A stretch of DNA of 62,253 nt from an uncultured Clostridia bacterium (GCA_934122235.1 CAKOWE010000007.1:1-62253), one strand, 5' to 3'. Shown: positions 26,570-36,675, counted from the stretch's first letter. The notes: generated from the letters alone by a model not told the origin. Numbers and translations are program-made.

Positions 26570-28411
26570 TTATTGGTTATCTCCATTGTCTTCAACTTTA
26601 TAATCTGCGTCATATACATTTCCGTCTGTTGAAGCATTTGTAGATCCTTCTGCTGGGTTTTCTCCACCTTGTGCAGCATTTTGTTTATATAATTTTTCAG
26701 ATATTTCATAAAATACAGTTGTTAATTTTTCTGTAGCTTCTTTTATTGTTTCTGTGTTATTAGTTTCTAATGATTTTTTTACATTTTCTATTTCTGCTTC
26801 AACTTTAGCTTTTTCTTCTCCGCTTATTTTGTCTCCTAATTCATCAAGTGTTTTTTGGCTGTTATACATTAAACTTTCAGCATTATTTTTTACTTCTATT
26901 TCTTCTTTTTTCTTTTTGTCTTCACTAGCATGTGCTTCTGCATCTTTTACTGCTTTTTCAATATCTTCATCAGAAAGATTTGAACTAGCTGTTATTGAAA
27001 CATTCTGTTCATTTCCTGTTGCCATATCTTTTGCAGACACATGAACTATTCCGTTTGCATCTATATCAAATGTAACTTCAATTTGTGGCACACCTCTTGG
27101 TGCTGGTGGAATTCCTGTTAATTGGAATCTTCCAAGTGTTTTATTATATGCAGCCATTTCTCTTTCACCTTGTAAAACATGAACTTCTACACTTGTTTGG
27201 CCATCTGCTGCTGTTGAGAATATTTGAGATTTTTTTGTTGGAATTGTTGTATTTCTTTCTATTAATTTTGTAAATACACCACCATAAGTTTCTATACCTA
27301 ATGATAATGGTGTTACATCTAATAATACTAAGTCCTTTACATCTCCTGATAATACACCACCTTGAATAGATGCGCCTATTGCAACACATTCATCTGGATT
27401 TATTCCTTTATTTGGTTCTTTTCCTGTTATTCTTTTTACTGTTTCTTGTACTAATGGAACTCTTGTAGAACCACCAACTAATAATACTTGATGAATATCA
27501 TTTGCTGTTAATTTTGCATCCTTTAATGCTTGATTAACAGGACCTGTTGTAGAATCTACTAAATCTCTAATTAATTCTTCAAATTTAGCTCTTGTTAATG
27601 TTATATCTAAATGTTTTGGTCCTGTACTATCTGCTGTAATAAATGGTAAATTAATGTTTGTTTGTTGCATTCCAGATAATTCTATTTTAGCTTTTTCTGC
27701 TGCTTCTTTTAGTCTTTGCATAGCCATTTTATCTGTTGTTAAATCTATACCTTGCTCTTTTTTAAATGTTTCTACAAGGTAATTTATAATTTTTTGATCA
27801 AAATCATCTCCACCTAATCTATTATTACCACTTGTAGCAAGAACTTCAAAGACTCCATCTCCAATGTCTAGTATAGAAACATCAAATGTTCCTCCTCCTA
27901 AATCATATATCATTATTTTTTGATCTTGTGCTTCTTTATCCATACCATAAGCTAATGCTGCAGCAGTTGGTTCGTTTATGATTCTTAGTACCTCTAGTCC
28001 TGCTATTTTACCAGCATCTTTTGTTGCTTGTCTTTGTGAATCACTAAAATATGCTGGTACAGTTATAACAGCTTGAGTAACTTTTTGTCCTAAATAATTT
28101 TCTGCATCTGTTTTTAATTTTTGTAATATCATTGCTGATATTTCTTGTGGTGTAAATTCATCACCTTCAATCTTTACTTTCCTATTTGTTCCCATATCTC
28201 TTTTTATAGAGATAACTGTGTGGTCAGGGTTAGTTACAGCTTGACGTTTTGCAATTTGTCCAACTAATCTTTCACCGTTTTTTGAGAATGCAACTACTGA
28301 TGGAGTTGTTCTACTACCTTCTGAGTTTGGTATTACAACTGGCTCTCCACCTTCCATAACTGCTACGCATGAATTTGTTGTTCCTAAGTCAATTCCTATA
28401 ATTTTTGACAT
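26570..28411 (-). CDS. dnaK: Chaperone protein DnaK (Hsp70)
   Basis: ATP-driven Hsp70 chaperone. The start is MSKIIGIDLGTTNSCVAVME at 28411, behind AAGGAGG; in-frame upstream codons would read into the leader. The nucleotide-binding domain carries VPAYFSDSQRQATKDAG, the IYDLGGGTFDVSIL phosphate loop and VLLVGGSTRVPLV. The substrate domain begins after the DVTPLSLGIE linker, and the lid ends in a Gly/Ala/Asn-rich tail. About 613 residues, as expected. It follows grpE closely (46 bases) in the hrcA-grpE-dnaK order. Confidence 0.98.
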   Translation of the reverse strand: MSKIIGIDLGTTNSCVAVMEGGEPVVIPNSEGSRTTPSVVAFSKNGERLVGQIAKRQAVTNPDHTVISIKRDMGTNRKVKIEGDEFTPQEISAMILQKLKTDAENYLGQKVTQAVITVPAYFSDSQRQATKDAGKIAGLEVLRIINEPTAAALAYGMDKEAQDQKIMIYDLGGGTFDVSILDIGDGVFEVLATSGNNRLGGDDFDQKIINYLVETFKKEQGIDLTTDKMAMQRLKEAAEKAKIELSGMQQTNINLPFITADSTGPKHLDITLTRAKFEELIRDLVDSTTGPVNQALKDAKLTANDIHQVLLVGGSTRVPLVQETVKRITGKEPNKGINPDECVAIGASIQGGVLSGDVKDLVLLDVTPLSLGIETYGGVFTKLIERNTTIPTKKSQIFSTAADGQTSVEVHVLQGEREMAAYNKTLGRFQLTGIPPAPRGVPQIEVTFDIDANGIVHVSAKDMATGNEQNVSITASSNLSDEDIEKAVKDAEAHASEDKKKKEEIEVKNNAESLMYNSQKTLDELGDKISGEEKAKVEAEIENVKKSLETNNTETIKEATEKLTTVFYEISEKLYKQNAAQGGENPAEGSTNASTDGNVYDADYKVEDNGDNQ

Positions 28412-28457
28412 TTTAAATTCCTCCTTGTAATATTTATATTTTAAAATTAATAACAAT

Positions 28458-28928
28458 TTAATTAGCTACTGACACCATAGCATGCCTTATAACTTTTGTT
28501 CCTATTTTGTAGCCTTTTCTAAAAACTTCTTTAACTTCTTTTTCACCTAACGTATCATCTTGTACACTAGAAACTGCTTCATGTACTTCAGGATCAAAGC
28601 TTTGTCCAACAGTTTCTATTTCTTTTACGCCTAATGAATTTAGAACATCTTTAAATTGCTTTAATACTAAAGTTATTCCTTCTTTATATGCTTTATCTTC
28701 TGTTTGTGATTCTGTTGCTTTTTCTAAATTATCTAACACTGGTAACATTGGAGTTATTATGTCAGATAACAATGAATTATATAAAGATTCTCTTTCTTTT
28801 GCACTTCTCTTTTTATAATTTTCAAATTCTGCTAATATTCTTTTATATCTATCTGTTAATTCATCTAGTTCTTTTTGTTTCTCATCTACATTAGTTTCCT
28901 TAAGCTCTTCTTTTATTTCTTCATCCAT
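28458..28928 (-). CDS. grpE: Nucleotide exchange factor GrpE
   Basis: Releases ADP from DnaK. The N-terminal acidic and coiled-coil part is LTDRYKRILAEFENYKKR (about residues 28-45). The C-terminal beta domain includes GVKEIETVGQSFDPEVHEAV and VFRKGYKIGTKVIRHAMV. The start at 28928 (MDEEIKEE) follows AGGAGGAAAATGAGG and overlaps the end of hrcA by eight bases, so translation is coupled. About 156 residues, slightly short but complete. Confidence 0.96.
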   Translation of the reverse strand: MDEEIKEELKETNVDEKQKELDELTDRYKRILAEFENYKKRSAKERESLYNSLLSDIITPMLPVLDNLEKATESQTEDKAYKEGITLVLKQFKDVLNSLGVKEIETVGQSFDPEVHEAVSSVQDDTLGEKEVKEVFRKGYKIGTKVIRHAMVSVAN

Positions 28929-29964
28929 CCTCATTTTCCTCCTCATTTTTTCTTTTTAACTGTTCATTTAAGTTTTTACTAATATATTTCATTACAGATA
29001 TAACTTTTGAATAATCCATTCTTTTTGGTCCTATAATCCCTATTGTTCCTAAATCAACATTTCCTACAGTGTGTTTAAATGTTACTACACTGAAATCTTT
29101 TAACTCATCATTATTATTTTCATCACCAATATACACATTTATATCCTTGGCAAATCCTGTATTTAATAAATCTATAACTCTTTCTTTTGTATCTAGTATA
29201 TTTAGAAAGTTTCTAGCAGTATCTATTTTATTAAATTCCGGAAAATCAAAAACTTTACTTGCTCCCTCTAAATATAATTGTTCCGTTTCGCCACCTATTG
29301 CTTTATTCATTTGTTCGATTATTGGTTTAATTACATTTATTTGATTATTCATCTCGGAAGAAATATATTCTTCCATTGGTTTGTCAATTTTTCCTAATGG
29401 CTTTCCTCTTAATTTTGCATTAAATATAAAATTAAGGTTTTCAACTTGATTTGACGTAATATCTTCATCAAATTTTATTATTGATTCTTTAATTAATCCA
29501 GAATCTGTTAATATAACTGCCATTAATACTCTACTTCCTAAAAGTACAAATTTTATATCCTCTATAGTCTGTTCAGTAACTTTAGGCCCTATTGCAACTG
29601 TTGCATAATGTGTCAACTCTGATATTGTATTAGTTGTTATTTTAGTTAAATCCTCTATTTCATTAACTTTAGTTTCTAGTCTAGATTTTATAAATTGTAT
29701 TTCATCTAAACTAATATTTTCATCATTTAGTAGTTCATCTACATAAAATCTATAACCTTTTGCTGATGGAACTCTACCAGCTGATGTATGAGGTTTATCT
29801 AGATATCCTTCTTTTTCCAACTCTGCCATATCATTTCTTATTGTTGCACTACTACAATTTAATCCATGATTTATTGTTATTGCAGCAGAGCTAACAGGTT
29901 CTGCTGTATTAATATATTCTTCTACTATTGCTTGTAATACCTTTTTTTTCCTTGAATCAAGCAT
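28921..29964 (-). CDS. hrcA: Heat-inducible transcription repressor HrcA
   Basis: Represses the class I heat-shock genes by binding CIRCE; GroEL normally assists its folding. It starts as MLDSRKKKVLQAIVEEYINT, with the winged-helix domain in the first 100 residues (SSAAITINHGLNCSSATIRN, LDKPHTSAGRVPSAKGYRFY), then a GAF-like domain and the end segment VGNVDLGTIGIIGPKRMDYS. The start at 29964 lies five bases after GAGAGGTG; an in-frame ATG farther up would lie within the operator. First gene of the operon and autoregulated through the adjacent CIRCE. Confidence 0.97.
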   Translation of the reverse strand: MLDSRKKKVLQAIVEEYINTAEPVSSAAITINHGLNCSSATIRNDMAELEKEGYLDKPHTSAGRVPSAKGYRFYVDELLNDENISLDEIQFIKSRLETKVNEIEDLTKITTNTISELTHYATVAIGPKVTEQTIEDIKFVLLGSRVLMAVILTDSGLIKESIIKFDEDITSNQVENLNFIFNAKLRGKPLGKIDKPMEEYISSEMNNQINVIKPIIEQMNKAIGGETEQLYLEGASKVFDFPEFNKIDTARNFLNILDTKERVIDLLNTGFAKDINVYIGDENNNDELKDFSVVTFKHTVGNVDLGTIGIIGPKRMDYSKVISVMKYISKNLNEQLKRKNEEENEDG

Positions 29965-29978
29965 CTTTTCACCTCTCG

Positions 29979-30005
29979 TTAGCACTTATCGTTATTGATT
30001 GCTAA
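29979..30005 (-). promoter_or_regulatory. CIRCE operator (HrcA binding site)
   Basis: TTAGCAATC, nine bases, AAGTGCTAA on the minus strand: the 9-9-9 inverted repeat of CIRCE with small deviations in the inner positions of each arm. It lies between the promoter region and the hrcA ribosome site. Confidence 0.9.
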
Positions 30006-30092
30006 CGTATATATATTATAACCAATTTTAGCAATTGTCAATACATTTTGCTAAAAATTCTTATATTTTTTTGTAACAAATAAATACAAAAA

Positions 30093-30122
30093 CAGAGTTT
30101 AAATTCTAAAATTTAAACTCTG
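30093..30122 (-). terminator. Terminator of the L,D-transpeptidase gene
   Basis: Perfect 12-bp stem CAGAGTTTAAAT / ATTTAAACTCTG followed by TTTTTGTATT on the minus strand, eight bases past the stop. Confidence 0.88.
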
Positions 30123-30130
30123 CCTATCAC

Positions 30131-31084
30131 TTAGGTTGATACAATAGTTGGAACATTTGTTATTGGAGTCGGTGCAGTAGATGGTTTAATTGATGGTATT
30201 GGCGTAATTTTAGGTGTTGGTTTAATACTTGGTGTTGGAGTTTCAACCGGAGTTATTGTTGGTTCTACACTTGGTGTTATTACAGGTATTGGTATTTCTG
30301 ATGGCTCAGTTGATGGTTCTGGAGATGGTGTGTCTATAGTTGCATTTAACCACGGATTGCCTTTATTATATGTATCTGTTGGATCCCATCCTCTAAAAGC
30401 AGAATCTGTTGGTATTTTGGGTGCTGATGGTTTTCCTAAAGGTCCTGGATTTGAATCAGAATAAAATTCAACCCATGTCCCATTTGCACAATTATTATAT
30501 ATCCATAGCGCATCAGCACATGTAAGCCTAATACATCCCGCAGAACAAGTTGTTCCTAATTTATTGTATTCCCAATATTCTAATGTACTAGGATCATATT
30601 GTTTTAAATATGGTACGGAATGAAATAAAATATTATCTGTTATAAGAGTTTCCCATTGAGTGTAAACTCCTCCAAACATTTTTCCCCAAGTCCATCTGCC
30701 TTTTATTTGATATTTAGAATTTTTAGGTGATGCATAACCCGTTGAGCAAACCATTGCCTTTACTGGTATTGTATAATTTCCATTTGAATCTTTTGTGTAT
30801 ATTGTTATTGTATTCATTCTATTATTTACTTTTATATAATATTTTCCTGTAGGTACAGAAGGTTTAGGTGATGTCTTTGGACTTTCTGTTGGCTCTACTT
30901 CTTCTGTAGGTTCTATTGTTGGATCTTCTGTTGGATTCTCTATTTTTGGTTCAGCCATATCTTGCTCTGCAATTACAGCTTTAGTTGTTGTATTATTTTT
31001 ATGTAATATTATTATAGTTGCCATTGCAACAATAATAACTGTCGTTACTATAGAAACTATAGTAATTATTTTTTTCTTATCCAT
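30131..31084 (-). CDS. L,D-transpeptidase (YkuD domain) with Pro/Thr/Glu-rich wall linkers
   Basis: Cell-wall cross-linking enzyme forming 3-3 type bridges (family knowledge). A signal anchor lies at about residues 5-27. A linker rich in Pro, Thr, Glu and Ser follows (about 45-75), then the YkuD domain (about 80-215) with the catalytic block HSVPYLKQYD and GTTCSAGCIRLTCADALWI (the His ... Ser-x-Gly-Cys-x-Arg pattern). The last 90 residues are degenerate Pro-Thr-Pro-Ser repeats, probably spanning the wall. Transcribed alone, with its own terminator. Confidence 0.9.
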   Translation of the reverse strand: MDKKKIITIVSIVTTVIIVAMATIIILHKNNTTTKAVIAEQDMAEPKIENPTEDPTIEPTEEVEPTESPKTSPKPSVPTGKYYIKVNNRMNTITIYTKDSNGNYTIPVKAMVCSTGYASPKNSKYQIKGRWTWGKMFGGVYTQWETLITDNILFHSVPYLKQYDPSTLEYWEYNKLGTTCSAGCIRLTCADALWIYNNCANGTWVEFYSDSNPGPLGKPSAPKIPTDSAFRGWDPTDTYNKGNPWLNATIDTPSPEPSTEPSEIPIPVITPSVEPTITPVETPTPSIKPTPKITPIPSIKPSTAPTPITNVPTIVST

Positions 31085-31201
31085 TTTATTTACCCCTTTA
31101 GTTTATCAAATTGTATGTTACTATAAACAATTTTTACATTTGTATTAATTCTATTTTTCGATTAATTATTATATCAAATTCATGTTTTATTGTCACTAAT
31201 T

Positions 31202-31900
31202 CTAGTATATTTTTTTTAATGTAAATTTTGTATAATCACAACTTATTAATTCAAAATCAATTCCTTCAATCATACCTTGTACGGCGTCTTTATGTGAATT
31301 TCCATGTAAATGACCATATACGCACTTTACAACATTATATTTTTTCATTACGTCAATATAATTCAATTCTTCATTTCTAGTTGTATTAAAAGGTGGATAA
31401 TGTGTACATATTATTATTTTTTTATCATCACCAAATTTGCTTATTCCATCTTTGATTGACATCTCTAATCTTAATTTTTCTCTTCTTAATAACCTATAGT
31501 CTTCTTCTGAATCACCCCATTGCCAACCTTTGGTTCCAGAAATTATATAATTATCAAACAAATAGCTATTATTATATAAAAAATCTATATTACTAAAATT
31601 ATTACTTTTTATATATTCTCTCATTGATTTTAAGGTTGTCCACCAATAATCATGATTCCCTTTCAGCAAAATTTTTTTTCCTGGCAATTCATTTAAATAT
31701 CTAAAATCTTCATATGTATCTTCTAAATATGTTGCCCAAGAAAAGTCTCCTGGCAGCAGGACTAAATCTTGTTCATTAACTTTTTGAAACCAATCATTCT
31801 TTATTTTTTCCCAATGTCTATCCCAATTTTCTCCAAACACATCCATTGGTTTGTTAGTTCCAAACGATAAATGCAAATCTGCTATTGCATATATTGACAT
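31202..31900 (-). CDS. Calcineurin-like metallophosphoesterase
   Basis: Two-metal phosphoesterase of unknown substrate. All metal motifs are present: ADLHLSFG (D-x-H), LLPGDFSW (G-D), LKGNHDYWW (G-N-H-D), the later IICTHYPPF (H) and VKCVYGHLHGNSH (G-H-x-H). It has 232 residues. It resembles the conserved clostridial phosphohydrolases of this size rather than YfcE or DNA-repair nucleases. It is 40 bases downstream of tsaD in the same direction and probably co-transcribed. Confidence 0.88.
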   Translation of the reverse strand: MSIYAIADLHLSFGTNKPMDVFGENWDRHWEKIKNDWFQKVNEQDLVLLPGDFSWATYLEDTYEDFRYLNELPGKKILLKGNHDYWWTTLKSMREYIKSNNFSNIDFLYNNSYLFDNYIISGTKGWQWGDSEEDYRLLRREKLRLEMSIKDGISKFGDDKKIIICTHYPPFNTTRNEELNYIDVMKKYNVVKCVYGHLHGNSHKDAVQGMIEGIDFELISCDYTKFTLKKIY

Positions 31901-31940
31901 TTATTCTACCAATCCTTTCATTTAATATTAAGACAATTAA

Positions 31941-32927
31941 TTATTCACCAATTTTTAAATTAGGTACTGCATTTAGAGTTAAATCCGATATTTTGTTATT
32001 TATATAATTATAATATGCTGCAGAAGCAATCATTGCTGCATTATCTGTACATAAAATTAAATCTGGATAATACACATCTACGCCATTAATTCTTTTAAAG
32101 CTCTCTCTTATATAGCTATTAGCAGACACCCCTCCAGCCAAAGCTATTTTATTTACATTTAATTGTTTCATAGCTTTTTGTGAATTTGTAACAAGCACAT
32201 CTGTTACTGCTTTTTCAAAACTAGCACATAAGTCCGCTTTATTTATATTAGGATCTTTGTGATGTAAATTTAGTACAGCTGTTTTTATTCCACTGAAACT
32301 AAAATCTAAATTATCAAAATGTGTTCTTGGTAATTCTATGTTAGGCTTTCCCTCTTTTGCTAGCTTGTCTACCTTAGGTCCTCCTGGATACCCTAGTCCA
32401 ACCACCCTTGCAACTTTGTCAAAAGCTTCTCCTACCGCATCATCTCTCGTTTTTCCCAATATTTCAAATTCTGTATAATCTTTTATATTCACTAAATGCG
32501 TATGTCCACCAGAAATTACCAAACATAAAAATGGAGGTTGTAATTCTTTATGCGTAATATAATTTGCTGCAATATGTCCAGCTATATGGTTTACTCCTAC
32601 TAATGGTTTATTCAAAGCAAAGCTCAATGCCTTTGCATACGAAACTCCTACCAATAAAGCACCTACTAAACCAGGTCCATATGTACAACCAATTACATCA
32701 ATATCGCTAAAAGTCATGTTTGCTTTTTTTAAAGCTTCTTTAGTTACTTGATTTATTACCTCTATATGACATCTCGAAGCAATTTCAGGCACTACTCCCC
32801 CATAAGTTTCATGTATCTTTATTTGTGAATTTATTACATTAGAAATAACCTCTCTACCATTTTTCACTATAGCTACAGAGGTTTCGTCACAACTTGATTC
32901 AATTCCTAATACAATTATATCCTTCAT
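31941..32927 (-). CDS. tsaD: tRNA N6-adenosine threonylcarbamoyltransferase TsaD
   Basis: Transfers the threonylcarbamoyl group to A37 of ANN-decoding tRNAs, working with TsaB, TsaE and TsaC. The first motif is GIESSCDETSVAIVKNG; metal ligands are in VNHIAGHIAANY; SGGHTHLV and GEAFDKVARVVGLGYPGGP follow, and AGGVSANSYIRE is near the end. It has 328 residues, typical. The site-2 protease gene lies 13 bases upstream. Its partners TsaB and TsaE are not in the window. Confidence 0.96.
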   Translation of the reverse strand: MKDIIVLGIESSCDETSVAIVKNGREVISNVINSQIKIHETYGGVVPEIASRCHIEVINQVTKEALKKANMTFSDIDVIGCTYGPGLVGALLVGVSYAKALSFALNKPLVGVNHIAGHIAANYITHKELQPPFLCLVISGGHTHLVNIKDYTEFEILGKTRDDAVGEAFDKVARVVGLGYPGGPKVDKLAKEGKPNIELPRTHFDNLDFSFSGIKTAVLNLHHKDPNINKADLCASFEKAVTDVLVTNSQKAMKQLNVNKIALAGGVSANSYIRESFKRINGVDVYYPDLILCTDNAAMIASAAYYNYINNKISDLTLNAVPNLKIGE

Positions 32928-32940
32928 ATATTTTTCCTTT

Positions 32941-33693
32941 TTAAATAAATAAATTTATAACACTTGTTACAGCCCAACTCATCCCTTTAAAGACTCCTGT
33001 TATTGCTGGAGTTAACAAATTTGAGATTAACGATGTTCCATTTATACGTATAAAAACTAATAATAACAATACAATATAAAACGTGTATTGATTGTTTTCG
33101 AACCATTCCTTGGCGTTGTATGGTAAAAAATGCATTAAAACTTTAGAGCCATCTAATGGTGGTATTGGTATTAGGTTAAATATTCCCAAACTAATATTGA
33201 TAAGTATTACATTTATTAATATCATATATACGGAACCATCTAAAGCTACTAATAAATTAGGTGCCAGCACCATTAATACATAAAATATTATAGTAAACAC
33301 AAATGCTACAATAAAATTCATTATAGGTCCTGCTATTGCTACTATCGCCTCTGCTGCAGACATTGAAATTTTATTATTAGAAAAATTTCTTCTATTTATT
33401 TCAACTGGCTTTCCCCAGCCAAATCCAGCAATAATTAACATTATCATTCCCATCCAGTCTACATGACTAAAAGGGTTTAAATTTAATCTTCCTTGCATTC
33501 TAGGCGTATCATCGCCTAATTTGTCTGCTGCAAAAGCATGTGCAAATTCATGAAAAGTAAGTGCAATTAAAACTCCTGGAATTGATAATAATATATTTAA
33601 AATTCCACTTGTCCCTAAATTAGCAATAGTAAATATCGCTAATATACCTAACAATATATATAATGTTTTTTTATCTATTCCAAAGCCAAACAT
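32941..33693 (-). CDS. Site-2 protease family protein (M50 zinc metalloprotease)
   Basis: Intramembrane protease-type protein with about six helices. The zinc motif HEFAHAFAADKLGD (H-E-x-x-H) lies near residue 50, with the partner motif NLIPIPPLDGSKVL (N-x-x-P-x-x-x-L-D-G) near residue 180 and the AxRxGRLNLNPF-like segment GRLNLNPFSHVDW between. It lacks a PDZ domain, so it belongs to the small, general M50B group rather than the RseP type. The start at 33693 follows AGGTAGGAATGAG; an ATG six codons upstream precedes that site. Substrate unknown. Confidence 0.9.
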   Translation of the reverse strand: MFGFGIDKKTLYILLGILAIFTIANLGTSGILNILLSIPGVLIALTFHEFAHAFAADKLGDDTPRMQGRLNLNPFSHVDWMGMIMLIIAGFGWGKPVEINRRNFSNNKISMSAAEAIVAIAGPIMNFIVAFVFTIIFYVLMVLAPNLLVALDGSVYMILINVILINISLGIFNLIPIPPLDGSKVLMHFLPYNAKEWFENNQYTFYIVLLLLVFIRINGTSLISNLLTPAITGVFKGMSWAVTSVINLFI

Positions 33694-33750
33694 CTCATTC
33701 CTACCTTTCATAATTTATTTTTTACATTTACAAATTTTATATATATTCAT

Positions 33751-35241
33751 TTAATTATTAGTTGGTTTCATTGTTGGAAATAATAGCACATCTCTTATTG
33801 ACGCTGAATCTGTTAATAACATTATTAGTCTGTCTATCCCAATTCCTAGTCCTCCTGTTGGTGGCATACCATATTCAAGAGCATTAATAAAGTCTTCATC
33901 CATCATGTTTGCTTCTTCGTCTCCAGCATCTCTCAATTCTGCTTGTCTTTTAAATCTTTCGTATTGATCTATTGGATCATTCAATTCTGAATATGCATTT
34001 CCATACTCTCTACCACCTATAAATACTTCAAACCTTTCTGTTAATCTTGGATCTTCTTTCTTCTTTTTAGTTAATGGTGATACTTCTATTGGATAATCAT
34101 ATATAAATGTTGGTTGAATTAAAGTGTCCTCAACTTTTTCTTCAAACATTAAATTTATTATATTTCCTCTTGCCATTATACCATCAACTTCAATTCCAGC
34201 CTCTTTAGCAACATTTGTAGCTTCTTCATCTGTTTGAATTGTATTAAAATCTATTCCAGTTACTTCTTTTATAGCATCTATCATAGTAATCCTTTTCCAT
34301 GATGAAGTTAAATCTATTTCTGTTCCTTGATATGTTATATTTGTTTTTCCTAATACATTTTGTGCTACTGTTCTAATTAAGTCTTCTGTTAAATTCATCA
34401 TATCATTATAATCTTCATATGCTGAATATAATTCTATATTAGTAAATTCTGGATTATGTTTGATATCCATTCCTTCATTTCTAAACATTCTACCCATTTC
34501 ATATACTTTATCAAATCCGCCAACAATTAATCTTTTTAAATATAATTCATTAGCTATTCTTAAATACATATCGATATCTAATGTATTATGATGTGTAATA
34601 AAAGGTCTTGCCGCAGCTCCACCAGCTATTGTATTTAATATAGGAGTATCTACTTCCAAATATCCTATGCCATCTAAATATTTTCTTACTTCTTTAATTA
34701 TTCTACTTCTTAACTCAAATGTGCTTTTAACTTCTGGATTTACTATTAAATCTACATATCTTTGTCTATATCTTAAATCCATATCCTTTAAACCATGAAA
34801 TTTTTCTGGCAAAGGTCTTAATGATTTTGTAAGTAATGTAACTTCTTTTGCATGAACAGAAATTTCTTCTGTTCTTGTTTTAAATACAAAACCTGTAATT
34901 CCTATAATATCTCCTATATCATAAGTTTTAAATAATTTATAACTTTCTTCTCCTAAATCGTTTATGCTAACATAGCTTTGCATTTTACCTGTACTATCTT
35001 GTATTGTACAAAAAGATGCCTTCCCCATAATTCTTTTTGCTATAATTCTACCTGCTATAGTAACATCCTTTTGCTCTAGTTCTTCATAATTATCTCTAAT
35101 TTGTTTGCTTGTATGAGTTCTATTATATTTTGTTATTTCAAAGGGATCCTTGCCATTTGCTTGTAATTCTTCTAATTTTTCTCTTCTTATTTTCATCAAT
35201 TGATTTAAATCTAATTCTTCTACATTATCATTATTTTCCAT
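33751..35241 (-). CDS. lysS: Lysyl-tRNA synthetase, class II
   Basis: Charges tRNA-Lys. It has 496 residues. The OB-fold anticodon-binding domain (about 60-160) includes VTIAGRIIAKRIMGKASF. The class II core has motif 1 near YLDGIGYLEVDTPIL, motif 2 MGRMFRNEGMDIKHNPEFT and motif 3 GLGIGIDRLIMLLTD. No T-box leader is visible upstream. It has a clean start behind AAGGAAG and stands alone between the protease and ctpA genes. Confidence 0.97.
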   Translation of the reverse strand: MENNDNVEELDLNQLMKIRREKLEELQANGKDPFEITKYNRTHTSKQIRDNYEELEQKDVTIAGRIIAKRIMGKASFCTIQDSTGKMQSYVSINDLGEESYKLFKTYDIGDIIGITGFVFKTRTEEISVHAKEVTLLTKSLRPLPEKFHGLKDMDLRYRQRYVDLIVNPEVKSTFELRSRIIKEVRKYLDGIGYLEVDTPILNTIAGGAAARPFITHHNTLDIDMYLRIANELYLKRLIVGGFDKVYEMGRMFRNEGMDIKHNPEFTNIELYSAYEDYNDMMNLTEDLIRTVAQNVLGKTNITYQGTEIDLTSSWKRITMIDAIKEVTGIDFNTIQTDEEATNVAKEAGIEVDGIMARGNIINLMFEEKVEDTLIQPTFIYDYPIEVSPLTKKKKEDPRLTERFEVFIGGREYGNAYSELNDPIDQYERFKRQAELRDAGDEEANMMDEDFINALEYGMPPTGGLGIGIDRLIMLLTDSASIRDVLLFPTMKPTNN

Positions 35242-35360
35242 AATTTATCTTCCTTTCTTTTTTTGCACATAAGCAAACATTATAATTAATAAAAAATATT
35301 TTTATATTATATATTAATTCCCACAATTTGTAAAGTTTATAGTTATTGTTCTATTCAATG

Positions 35361-36554
35361 TTATTTATTTAATATTTCTGTAGCTTTTTTTAATTGTGTA
35401 TCAATTACGTTTCCTTCTGTATCTGTAGTTAGCTTTATGGTATCATTTGGTTCTATACCTACACCATCTATTTTATCTCCATTAGGCGTTATAAATTCTT
35501 CTGTCGTTATTTTTAAAGCATTATCATTTGATAATTGCAATATCTGTTGCATAACCCCTTTTCCATAAGTTTTCGTACCTATTAGTTTGGCTCTTTCATT
35601 ATCCTTCAATGCTCCTGCTAAAATTTCTGTTGAGCTAGCTGAATTTCCATTAATTAACAACACCACATCAGATTTTATAAAATTATCTTCTTTAGACTTA
35701 GTTTCTTCCCTTTTTCCATTTTTGTCTATTGTTATCATTAACACTTTATCTTTTGGCACAATGTACTCAGCAATTTGCAAAGCTTCTGAAACAATTCCCC
35801 CCGTGTTATCTCTCACATCTACAATAAAACTTGTAGCACCTTCATTTATTAAGTTTTGAGCTTTTTCCTTAAAACTTTCTGCTGTTCCTTCATCAAAACT
35901 TGGTATACGTATATATCCAATATTTCCGTCTAATAACTTTGAAGTTACCTGATTTATTCTAACCTCTCTTCTTTCGACTTCTATAGTTAAGATTTCATTG
36001 TTTCTTTTTATTTCTAATTTTACAGTAGTACCTATATCTCCCTTCATTACATCTGCTGCTTCATTAATCTGCTCACCTTTGTATTCTACATCATTTACTT
36101 TTAATAAAATGTCTCCAGATTTTATTCCTGCCTCTTGTGCAGGTGAGCCTTCCATTGGTGAAATTATTACTATTTGATTATTTTCTGTATCATTTGCAAT
36201 ATAAACACCTATGCCTACATAATGCCCTAGTGTATTTGTTTCCATTTCTGTCCATTCTTCTCCCACCAAATACTCAGTATATTTATCTCCTAAAGCTTCT
36301 ACATATCCTTTTATTGCTCCATCTATTAACTTTTGCTCATCTATATCTTTCAAATAATACTGGTCTATTACAGCCCTTATTTTTAATATTTCCGTTTCCA
36401 AATCGTTTGCTTCTGCCGAACTTATTATATATCTTATATTTCCATCTTTTTTTAAATAGTTAGTAAAGCCAATTATTGTAAATAACATTGTTATAAACGC
36501 TGTTACTATTACTAACATTATAATCTTATATACATTTTTTTTATTAGAACGCAT
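35361..36554 (-). CDS. ctpA: C-terminal processing peptidase, S41 family (CtpA)
   Basis: Secreted, membrane-anchored serine protease that trims proteins at their C-termini. It has 397 residues: signal anchor (about 9-28), an N-terminal helical part, a PDZ domain (about 100-185, with SPAQEAGIKSGDILLKVND) and the catalytic domain with YIRIPSF, NTGGIVSEALQIAEYI, NGNSASSTEILAGALKDN (catalytic Ser) and GTKTYGKGVMQ (Lys). In many bacteria Ctp proteases control peptidoglycan hydrolases, which fits the two M23 genes and ftsEX just upstream, although a terminator separates them. Confidence 0.95.
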   Translation of the reverse strand: MRSNKKNVYKIIMLVIVTAFITMLFTIIGFTNYLKKDGNIRYIISSAEANDLETEILKIRAVIDQYYLKDIDEQKLIDGAIKGYVEALGDKYTEYLVGEEWTEMETNTLGHYVGIGVYIANDTENNQIVIISPMEGSPAQEAGIKSGDILLKVNDVEYKGEQINEAADVMKGDIGTTVKLEIKRNNEILTIEVERREVRINQVTSKLLDGNIGYIRIPSFDEGTAESFKEKAQNLINEGATSFIVDVRDNTGGIVSEALQIAEYIVPKDKVLMITIDKNGKREETKSKEDNFIKSDVVLLINGNSASSTEILAGALKDNERAKLIGTKTYGKGVMQQILQLSNDNALKITTEEFITPNGDKIDGVGIEPNDTIKLTTDTEGNVIDTQLKKATEILNK

Positions 36555-36639
36555 ATCTAATCATCCCTTCCAAAATCACTTTTATATTATACTACAAAAT
36601 TCAAATTAATAGTAGTCTTTTTAGTATTTTTTTAGAAAA

Positions 36640-36675
36640 CATTACAGGGACACGTTTTAACGAGTCCCTGTAATG
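36640..36675 (-). terminator. Terminator after the ftsEX-M23 cluster
   Basis: Perfect 12-bp stem CATTACAGGGAC / GTCCCTGTAATG with a 12-base loop and a TTTTC tail on the minus strand, 26 bases past the stop of the second M23 gene. Confidence 0.88.

Noticed and set aside
33751..35360. T-box leader for lysS
   Set aside because: The roughly 120-base gap upstream has no T-box sequence or terminator/antiterminator pair.
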